Assembly (NCBI GenBank): GCA_034509755.1
Contig: CM067539.1
Coordinates: forward strand, 57,980,513 to 58,044,512
Source of the DNA: Anisodus tanguticus
Lineage: Eukaryota; Streptophyta; Magnoliopsida; Solanales; Solanaceae
Direction of reading: 5' to 3'
DNA: 64,000 nt
The translations under genes and the position numbers were made by a program. The notes below the pieces were generated by a model. It searched no databases. It was not told where the DNA came from and was given only the letters and a program-made list of their open reading frames with translations. Positions 57,043 to 64,000 of this stretch are shown here, in pieces (position 1 is the first letter of the stretch; every line of letters starts with the position of its first letter).

Positions 57043-57844
57043 TATTTCTCAAATGGTGCTACATATTCTCCCCCTCTATCATTACAAATAGATTTAATCT
57101 GCATGCTTAGTTGGTTCTCAACTTCTGCTTTGTAACGTCGGAACACTTCAAAGGCTTCATCCTTACTTTTCAACAAGTAAAGGTAACAATACCTTGTGCT
57201 ATCATCAATGAATGTCACAAAGTACTTGTTCCCCCTATAGTTTGTGCAAACTTAAAATCACATATATCTGTGTGAATAAGTTCTAGAGGAGCAGTATTCC
57301 TTTCGACGGATCAAAAAGAAAGCTTTGTGAGTTTTGCCTCTACGCACATCTCACACTTATGTTGAGGGTTTACGTCGATAGACGGCAACAACTACAACTT
57401 GACCAACCTTTGGATGGACTTGTAGTTGACATGTCCTAATCTATGATGCCATGAATTAGAGAACTCAAGCAAGTAAGATGAAAAGGCTTCAACATTATTG
57501 ATTTTACGTAATACAGACATGGTGTTCACTTTGAAGAGGCCTTCATAGACGAATCCTCTTCCAACAAATGTTCCATTCTTAGTGACTACAAATTTATTGG
57601 ACTCAAACACTAGCCTAAAACCAACATTAACCAATAAAGGACCTGAAATTAAATTTCTTCTAATATCAGGAACATGCATCACTTCCTTCAGAGTGAGCTC
57701 CTTTCTAGAAGTCATCTTCAGGACTACCTTTCCTACCCCCCAATACGTTAGAGGAAGTGTTGTTGCCCATGAACAGCTTCTTGTTTGTAACCGGTGTATA
57801 AGTGGAGAAAGCATCTCTGTTGGAAAAGATGTGTCTTGTAGCAC
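56958..57844 (-). pseudogene. Copia-7 pre-integrase and integrase core
   Basis: 57844-57392 reads PDIRRNLISGPLLVNVGFRL and WHHRLGHVNYKSIQRLVKL (finger histidines). 57218-56958 reads MTFIDDSTRYCYLYLLKSKD, SICNDRGGEYVAPFEKY (second Asp present) and SPQSNGVAVRTTH: a small deletion at about 56975 relative to copia-2 removes the catalytic Glu (copia-2 has NGVAERKNR). The stretch between (57220-57390) holds the first Asp in another frame. Confidence 0.88.
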
Positions 57845-58937
57845 ATGTGTCTATCCACCATTGCATAGGATTCTCAACCAAGTTTGCTTCTAGCACCACC
57901 GCTGAGAACTCCTCAATCATGTCGTCTAGAAACTGGTCCTTGACAACGTTAACCTGAGCCTTATCCTTAGCCTTGGTCTTCTCTTGTTGCTTAGTCTTGT
58001 GCTTGCGGTAGTCTTTGATCATATGACCAGGTTTCCCACAGTGGTGACAGTTTCCTTTGAACTTCTCCGCTGCTTGGGTCTTGCTGTCTTTCTGGAACTT
58101 CCGCTTCTTTCTTAGGTTCCCTTTGGCCTCAGTCAGATTTGCCTTTGCCTCAGCGGGTTGTTTACCCCTAGGCATGACCTTCTTATTATCTTCCTGAATT
58201 TGGAGTTTGATAATAATTTCTTCAAAGGTCATCTCCTTTGTACTGAGCTATAAGTAGCTCATAAACTCATTCTATAAAGGAAGTAACTTTTTAATCAGTG
58301 ATGCAACAAAAAACTGCTCGTTTGGCTTCATACCTTCCAAATCCAGGTGATGTAAAATCATTTGGAATTCCTGGACATGGGACATCATTGTCTTACTATC
58401 CACCATTTGAAATTTCAGAAATTTCCTAACAATGAATTTCTTTTTAAGCTTCTCCCACAACTCTTTGGCAGTGCCAACGGTGCAATACACTGTGTAGAGA
58501 GGGTCTGACAAGCAGTTCAATATGTAATTCTTACACATGAAATCACTATGACTCCATGCATCAAGAACCATCTTCATGCCATTAATGACATGGATACCTA
58601 GGCCCCCTTCACCCGCTTCAGAAGGCGAAGGGTCCATTTCATCTCCAGCTTGTAGAGAATCTTCTGTTAGCAAACGTGTCATTCCCATAACAGTCAGATA
58701 GAAGAGCATCTTTTGTTGCCATCTTTTGATGTTTGTCCCCATGAACTTTTCAGGGCGTTCATGGTGAAATCCAGTGGGTGGAGGAGCGACAACATTCCCT
58801 TGAGTGGCAGCAAAGGCGTTAGATGAGCCTTGAGAAACCAGAAAGGCATTAGGAGTGCCTTGAGCAGTGGGGAAAGTAGTGTGATTGCCTTGAGCAGCAG
58901 CAGCAGAATCAGAAGCAGTTTGATTCATACCAGTCAT
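57705..58937 (-). pseudogene. Copia-7 gag and protease start
   Basis: 58937-58272: MTGMNQTASDSAAAAQGN with the same AQG-repeat tail as copia-2, FHHERPEKFMGTNIKRWQQK, and a 12-residue deletion after AKELWEKLKK relative to copia-2. Two stops at 58250-58272. 58232-57705 continues with the zinc knuckle CHHCGKPGHMIKDY (last Cys is Tyr) and the protease start WWIDTCATRHIFSN, where D-T-G-A is D-T-C-A. Confidence 0.88.
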
Positions 58938-58963
58938 CTTTCTAACTTAGTTACTTACAACAG

Positions 58964-59140
58964 AATCTTGTCTTAAAATTATTGGGATACAATTGTTGTA
59001 GGGAACATCAAGTAAGTAACTATTACAATAAAAGAAAGGATAAACAAACTATTATAATAAAACTGAAAATCAAAACCTTAACAAATTGCTTGTGAGATTC
59101 GCTGAGTCGAGTGATGTCACTCTTTCTTTAAGACAAGATT
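58964..59140 (-). promoter_or_regulatory. Copia-7 leader/LTR complementary pair
   Basis: 58964-58977 (aatcttgtcttaaa), two bases inside the LTR boundary, is the exact reverse complement of 59127-59140 (tttaagacaagatt) in the LTR; the gap is 149 bp, the same as in copia-2. No TGGTATCA primer-binding site is present. The element at 11553 has the same pair (11537-11550 and 11849-11862). Confidence 0.7.
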
Positions 59141-59895
59141 GCCCCGTATTTCTCCTTTTACGGTGTTGAGCAATAGTCTCCCAAGATACAACAACAACTT
59201 TAACAAGTGAGCAAAGGAAACTCAAGTGTTACTCTTGAAGAACTTTGAGTATAGTGACTTTGCTAGAGAGGAAGAATATGAGCTCTGAAAATCTGGAAAA
59301 TTTTCTGAGTGTTGTGTTCAATTGAGCCAAATGCCTCAATTTATAGTGTAAGTAGAAGACCCCTCACCTAGCCAACTAATGGCCTTCAATATCCATGTAA
59401 TTGCACTTGAATGAGAGGTTACATTCAGTCAAATAATGGCGGAATTTATGTGGCAAGTAATGGAGAATCAATGCTCCAAAACCAGTTCAAACGTCAGATT
59501 TTTCCAACTTTCCGTCGCAGCAATCTGCCTCCGAAGCGCCGCGACTCCGGTAGCTGACCAACCATTTTGCTCCGCGGCGCTATGGCGCCGCGGCTCGGAC
59601 GGTTGTGGTGCCGTAGCCCTTCACGGCTCCGCGGCGATTTCCGACTTGTTTCATCTTACACTTCATACACTTCTTCCTTCCTTTACCAATGTGGAATACT
59701 TTGTCATTTGACCAATAACCGTCCATAATTCAATGTCTCAAACGTATTACATACGTACCAATATCTCTTTTATTAATGAAATTTGTGATACTTGGAACTA
59801 CGTGTGCACGTGTGTTAAAACGACGTTTTTGACGTGCGGGTCCAATTGTTCGAGTCATAAATTAATGGGATATACTTAATTCCACATTTAGTAAA
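58980..59895 (-). repeat. Copia-7 5' LTR, outer end deleted
   Basis: Starts tattgggatacaattg (first TG mutated to TA) and ends ...ccacatttagtaaa, nine bases short of the family end aaatttccaaca. Confidence 0.92.
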
Positions 59896-60602
59896 GCCAT
59901 TGTCATTCAGCTTCTCTACTTTGCTGAGGCTGTGACAATGACCAAACGCTCCGTGGAGAAGCTCTTCAAATATCTAGACATGTTTGAAGCGATGCGTGAT
60001 CTCATTCCATCGATCAACAAGTCATGTTCCAATGAATGTGAGAACGAGATTCAAGCAACCGCAAACCGGTTAGGGGAAGCAGCCATGAGCATATTCTGTT
60101 ATTTGGAAAATTCCATAAAAAACGACGTAGTGAGGACACCTGTTCCTGGCGGGGCAGTGCACCCGCTAACGAGTTACGTCATGAATTACCTAAAATACAC
60201 ATGTGAGTACAAAGTCACCCTAGAGCACATTTTCCAGCAACATGTAAAATTAGAGAAATCCAATTCCCCTGTCAAATTAAAACCATCATTGGAGGTAGAA
60301 ACAGAGAACGAATGCACGCATTGCTCCGAAAGAGTAGCAGGGACAACACCATTCTCAATACAGCTCATGATGATAATGGACCTTTTGGACACGAATCTCG
60401 AGGCAAAATAGAATCTCTACAGAGACCCCGCGTTATGCCACATTTTCCTAATGAACAATGGCAGGTACATTTTACACAAAGTTAAAGGGTCCACGGAGAT
60501 CCAGCAAGTGATGGGCGACACGTGGTGCAGGAGAAGATCAACGATCGTGAGGCAATACCACAAGAATTGGGGTAAAGTACTGCAAATTTTAAGCCATGAG
60601 GG
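59896..60602 (+). pseudogene. EXO70: EXO70, middle/C-terminal fragment
   Basis: Resumes in frame as AIVIQLLYFAEAVTMTKRSV, LFKYLDMFEAMRDLIPSI, ANRLGEAAMSIFCYLENSIK, TPVPGGAVHPLTSYVMNYLK and LMMIMDLLDTNLEAK. A TAG at 60409-60411 follows. The same frame continues with NLYRDPALCHIFLMNNGRYI, QQVMGDTWCRRRSTIVRQYH and WGKVLQILSHEG. These are the core EXO70 helices of the Pfam Exo70 domain. Compared with the family the stretch between this and the N-terminal fragment (roughly 150 or more residues) is missing. The fragment ends at a MITE. Confidence 0.9.
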
Positions 60603-61374
60603 TAGGGGTGGGAAAAAAATTCGGAGAATCGAAAAACCGATATTTTGAAAAACCAACCGAATCAGGATTTAGTGACGGTTTTTTAATTTTGGATACGAAC
60701 CGAACCGAAAAACCGAATTAAATATGTAATTAATCTTATTTTTATTTTAGGCTACTACTATCTCTTGAATCATAGTCATTGAAGTCAATCTATGAAGCTT
60801 TTATGGAAGTCGAATGCGGCATGGACTTGATTAACATGTCACGGAAGCATTGACATAAAATGTAGGGAGAGAAAGTAGTTGTAAATTGGTAAAACTTTAA
60901 ATGGTCATAACTCTACGCTCGGATGTCCGTTTTACACGATTTTTTTTTTTTGCATATTTTTTCTAGACGTGGCAGGGCAAATTGCCACAAGGCGGTTTGG
61001 CGCCGCCAATGTTTATGAAAACGTCCATTTTCCCAATCAATTTGTGTTTTCCCCAAATCGGTTTCTAATTTTCTTTTTTCTTTAGTAAACATCTCACAAT
61101 ATAAAATACATTCCAACATTGAAATTTCGTGGTAATGTAGGTGTGAATGTCAATTTCAGTGTTAATTTTTTTTTTTTTAAAAAAAACAAAAAATTCCCTG
61201 ACCCGACCCGCCCCGTCCCACTAGAAAAAACCTATATAATCCGATACGTTCGGCGATATAAACCGAACATATCATTTTTTTTTAAAAGTTGGATTCTAAA
61301 AAACTGATTTTTTATTCGGTTCATATTTTTCGAATACAAAATCAATATGAACCGATATTAGCCCACCACCCCTA
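60603..61374. mobile_element. hAT-type MITE inserted in EXO70
   Basis: 772 bp with terminal repeats taggggtggg (60603) and cccaccaccccta (ending 61374). Subterminal regions are rich in ccgaa/cggtt words (aaccgaaccgaaaaaccgaa, attcggttcatattttt). Flanking 8-mers catgaggg and cgtgattg agree at 5 of 8 positions, as an old hAT duplication might. It has no transposase. It splits the EXO70 reading frame just after SHEG. Confidence 0.8.
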
Positions 61375-61705
61375 CGTGATTGATGATGGAATGCAAGTGC
61401 ACGGGAAAGTGGCGAAGGCGACAGTGAAAGAGAGGTTCAAGAATTTCAACGCGATGTTTGATGAAATACATAGGACAAAAAGCACTTGGGTTGTGAGCGA
61501 CGAGCAGCTTCAATCCAAGCTTCGTGTTTCGATATCTGAATTGGTGATTCTAGCTTATAGGTCTTTTTTTGGGAGATTTAGACAATATTTTGACAATCCA
61601 AAGCAAGCAGAGAAGTATATAAAGTATCAGCCAGAGGATATTCAAACATTGATTTATGATTTCTTTGATGGTAATTCTACATCAATGGCCAGGAGGAAGA
61701 CATAG
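61375..61705 (+). pseudogene. EXO70: EXO70, C-terminal fragment
   Basis: VIDDGMQVHGKVAKATVKER, FKNFNAMFDEIHRTKSTWVV, LRVSISELVILAYRSFFGRF, AEKYIKYQPEDIQTLIYDFF, and the end MARRKT before TAG at 61703. The FKNFNAMFDEIHRT and EKYIKY blocks are EXO70 hallmarks. It is open throughout, so the C-terminal helices that bind phosphoinositides in this family are preserved in sequence but are no longer joined to the rest. Confidence 0.9.
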
Positions 61706-61939
61706 AAAGAGTGATCAAGTAGTAAGCAGAGTTGAGAATTTTGTATTACATATTATTATTAATTGTTGTATTTCATTTCCTCCCTTTTTATATTTCAATC
61801 TTTGAACTTTTTTCATACGTGCGACTTGGACTTGTCTTAGATTCTTTTTGTTGTACCATACCTTTTATGTATTCTCTAATTCATATGTGAGCTCAGTGCT
61901 CAAATGGTCAAGCAACTGATGAAAATAGATGGTAAAGTC
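61706..61939 (+). other. EXO70 3' flank
   Basis: Host sequence after the EXO70 stop, AT-rich, probably the former 3' untranslated region (aattgttgtatttcatttcc). No other feature is seen. Confidence 0.5.
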
Positions 61940-62210
61940 TGAAAGAGTCAGTAATTATGAGCTCGAGCATCGCAACAATGGAGAGAAAATAAGGAAGAGA
62001 GAAGATATTTTGATTGAATTCTTAAAGCTGATTCCATTTCTTCACTGTGTGTAGATATATATAAGTCTATTAACTGACTAACACTTTTCCAGCTAAGGAA
62101 TAACTAATCATTAATGCTAACTAACTAACCACTACACTTAACTAGCTAATGATTGGATTGTTTATACAAAGTAATACAAGCTAGAGTACAAGCTGGAGAA
62201 TAAATATCTT

Positions 62211-62223
62211 ACCCCCCCTCAAG
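62211..62223 (-). promoter_or_regulatory. Copia-8 polypurine tract
   Basis: The minus strand reads CTTGAGGGGGGGT, the plus-strand primer site for cDNA synthesis, directly after the RNase H end and before the 3' LTR. Confidence 0.75.
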
Positions 62224-62767
62224 TTGGAACATCAGAGTGCTTGGGTCCAGTTAAAGCCTTAGTGAGAATGTCTGGGAGTTGATCTCCAGTGCCAATGTGA
62301 TGCAATGCAATGAGGCCCTCTTGGAGCTTGTCCCTTACAAAATGGCAGTCTACCTTGATGTGTTTTGTCCACTCATGGAACACAAGATTTCTTGCTATAT
62401 GTAGTGCAGACTGGCTGTCACAAAATATTGAAACAGGTTGAGGAAAATGAAAAGCTAATTTAGTAAATAGCATGCATAGCCAAGTGACCTCACCAACCAG
62501 TTTCCTGATAGCTCTGTACTCAGCTTCTGCTGGGGATAGGGAGATTGTTTCTTTTTCTTTGACTTCCAACTTATAGGACTATTTCCTAGCAACAAAAGGT
62601 AACCACTAACTGATATCCTTGAATCAGGACATGTAGCCCAATTTGAGTCACAGTAGCCTTTGATAGTACAATTAGGATCATTTAAGATAAATATACCAAG
62701 GGTAGGATCATCTTTGAGATATCTAAGTAAGTGAAATGCTACATGTAAATGGGGGTTCTCTGGGGTC
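62219..62767 (-). pseudogene. Copia-8 RNase H
   Basis: 62569-62219: SLSPAEAEYRAIRKLVGEVT (Glu), VSIFCDSQSALHIARNLVFH (Asp), TKHIKVDCHFVRDKLQEGL and GDQLPDILTKALTGPKHSD (last Asp). Upstream (62767-62570) the first-Asp segment (YCDSNWATCPDSR, about 62650) is in a different frame with a stop near 62578. The lineage differs from the others in the window (LFTKLAFHFPQP). Confidence 0.88.
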
Positions 62768-63600
62768 TTACATGTATTGGCTCAAGTGTTGTACACTATA
62801 TGCAATATCAAGCCTAGTGTTGGTCAGGAAATTTAATTTGTTTATGAGTTTTCTATAAAAGGAAGGATCTGACCGTGCTGGTCCCTCTTCGTCTTTAAAT
62901 TTGACAGTAGGGTCTAGAGGAGAGCTGGAACTAACACAATTCAAGCAGTCATACTCTTTTAGAAGGTCAAATGAAAACGTCATTTGTGAGATAACTACCC
63001 CATGATTCTTGCACATGACTTCCAAACCTAAAAAATAACATAATCTTCCCAAGTCTTTTATCTGAACCTGTCATGCAAGTAGTATTTCAGCTAAGTAATC
63101 TCTGTGGTATCAGTGCCAGTGATGATCACATCATCCACATAAACTGCTACATACATAGTAGAAGAGTAAGTCTTTTTATAAAATAAAGAATAGTCATTTA
63201 TGGAGTGATTATAACCTCTTCAACACAATGCCTCAGCTAGTTTGACATACCACTGTCTACTAGCTTGTTTAAGTCCATACAATGACTTGTTGAGCTTGAA
63301 AACTAAGGCTGGATTAACAACAAAAAGACCAGGTACATGTGGACTTCTTCATGTAGGTCTGTTCACATCAAGTTGTGAAATGCACCATTGTTTCTTTACT
63401 GCAGTAGTTATTAAATCTCTAACATTTGTCATCTTCACAAGTGAAAAAGTTTTTGTATAAGCAATGCATGCTTGTTGAGAGTAACCTTTGACAACCAATC
63501 TTACTTCAAACCTCTCAACATTTCCATCTGCCCTATATTTGATCTTATACACCTACTTACAGCCAATGAATATCTTTCCTATTGGCAAAGGGACTAAATC
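62768..63600 (-). pseudogene. Copia-8 reverse transcriptase
   Basis: 63552-63349: YKIKYRADGNVERFEVRLVV, KGYSQQACIAYTKTFSLV, WCISQLDVN, then a deletion/shift where the AFLHGDL block is expected. 63300-63220: LNKSLYGLKQASRQWYVKLA in another frame. Near 63145: VAVYVDDVIITG with YVDD intact. 63052-62768: MGRLCYFLGLEVMCKNHGVV, LLKEYDCLNCVSSSSPLDP, TNTRLDIAYSVQHLSQYM. A TAG near 63553 replaces the Trp in GCKW. Confidence 0.87.
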
Positions 63601-64000
63601 CCAGGTGTGATTGACATGAAGAGCCTCAAATTCAAGAGTCATGGCAGCTTGCCAAGTAGGGTTTGCAGCTGCTTCTTCATAGGAATTTGGTTCAATATCA
63701 GTGCACACTTGTTGAACCAAGAGCTGACAATTAGGAGCCAAGGAAGTGAGGGAAATGTTGTTGTTGGTTGAGAAAAGAGCATTTGTGGTCATGTTGGATA
63801 ATTTGTTTGGTTCATGGCCAGGAATAGTGCATATGTAATCATGTAAATGTGCAGGAAGGGTAGATGTTCTAAAGGATCTTCTAGATTCAGGTTGAGATGT
63901 GGTTGATAGATTGGATGAAGGTTGTAAAGAAATACCTAGCACTGGAGCATCGCTTTGATCATTAAGTGAGGGTGACTGTTGATGGTTAAATGGTGAGGCA
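63553..64000 (-). pseudogene. Copia-8 integrase-RT linker and RT start
   Basis: 63942-63553: Ser/Thr/Pro-rich linker (SLQPSSNLSTTSQPESRRS), a PAHLHDYICT block common in plant copia linkers, then PNSYEEAAANPTWQAAMTLE and LHVNHTWDLVPLPIGKIFIG, the start of RT. It continues off the right edge. Confidence 0.85.

Larger units (their letters stand above)
53285..59895 (-). mobile_element. Copia-7: Ty1/copia retrotransposon inserted in EXO70
   Basis: 6.6 kb, same family as copia-2, minus strand (antisense to EXO70). Left LTR 53285-54172, right LTR 58980-59895. The right LTR lacks its last approximately 9 bp (tttccaaca) and there is no target duplication: the left flank is GACTC, while the right flank resumes in a later part of EXO70. 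Coding regions carry more stops than copia-2. Confidence 0.93.
61940..64000 (-). mobile_element. Copia-8: Ty1/copia element, running off the window
   Basis: Minus strand. A probable 3' LTR lies at about 61940-62210, with a (TATA)-type box near 62055 and C(T)n-rich ends; the purine tract CTTGAGGGGGGGT (plus 62211-62223) marks its inner edge. RNase H, RT and the linker follow to the right. Integrase and gag lie beyond the window. The outer LTR boundary is not fixed. Confidence 0.85.

Overview
The window is plant nuclear DNA made almost entirely of nested and decayed transposable elements, with two recognisable host-gene remnants. The plant origin rests on many Ty1/copia elements with plant-type primer-binding sites (TGGTATCA followed by AGAGC or a close variant), a BED-finger hAT transposase, a tRNA-derived SINE, a CACTA-ended MITE, Tat/Athila-type gypsy pieces, an F-box/LRR fragment and an EXO70 exocyst gene. 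A eudicot is likely; assignment to Solanaceae or another asterid family would be a guess. No intact host gene was found. Almost all coding sequence is interrupted by stops, frameshifts or insertions.

Layout. 1-690: end of a copia element (gag start, primer-binding site, LTR remnant). 693-3805 (-): hAT transposase relic with its GC-rich 5' terminal region. 4078-9283 (-): copia-1, both short LTRs present. 9284-11100: AT-rich, with a pogo/Emigrant-like fragment. 11194-12669 (-): 5' LTR and leader of a truncated element carrying an unrecognised reading frame. 12901-13126 (+): SINE. 14715-21322 (-): copia-2, full length, 5-bp target duplication TATTA. 21983-26925 (-) and 27113-30513 (+): copia-3 and copia-4, one family in head-to-head orientation, with their 5' LTRs forming a large inverted repeat. 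30514-33590: about 3 kb Tat/Ogre-like LTR that cuts copia-4. 33616-38000 (-): Athila/Tat-like gypsy gag with leader and probable LTR. 38807-40443 (-): copia-5 fragment. 40550-41316 (+): F-box/LRR pseudogene. 42699-42955: CACTA MITE. 43101-52431 (-): copia-6, full length, 1.58-kb LTRs, target duplication CATAC. 52799-61705 (+): EXO70 pseudogene split by copia-7 (53285-59895, same family as copia-2) and by a hAT-type MITE (60603-61374). About 61940-64000 (-): copia-8, running off the window.

How the pieces relate. Copia-2, copia-7 and the truncated element at 11553-12669 are one family. Instead of a canonical tRNA-Met primer-binding site they have a leader segment that is complementary to a segment of their own LTR. 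Copia-2 and copia-7 also share a stop codon at the same place in reverse transcriptase, so they probably descend from an already defective parent moved in trans. The EXO70 locus records several hits: a frameshift near its start, a copia insertion that seems to have removed the middle of the gene together with the LTR terminus, a premature stop, and a MITE insertion. All family assignments come from reading motifs by eye; no database search was possible.
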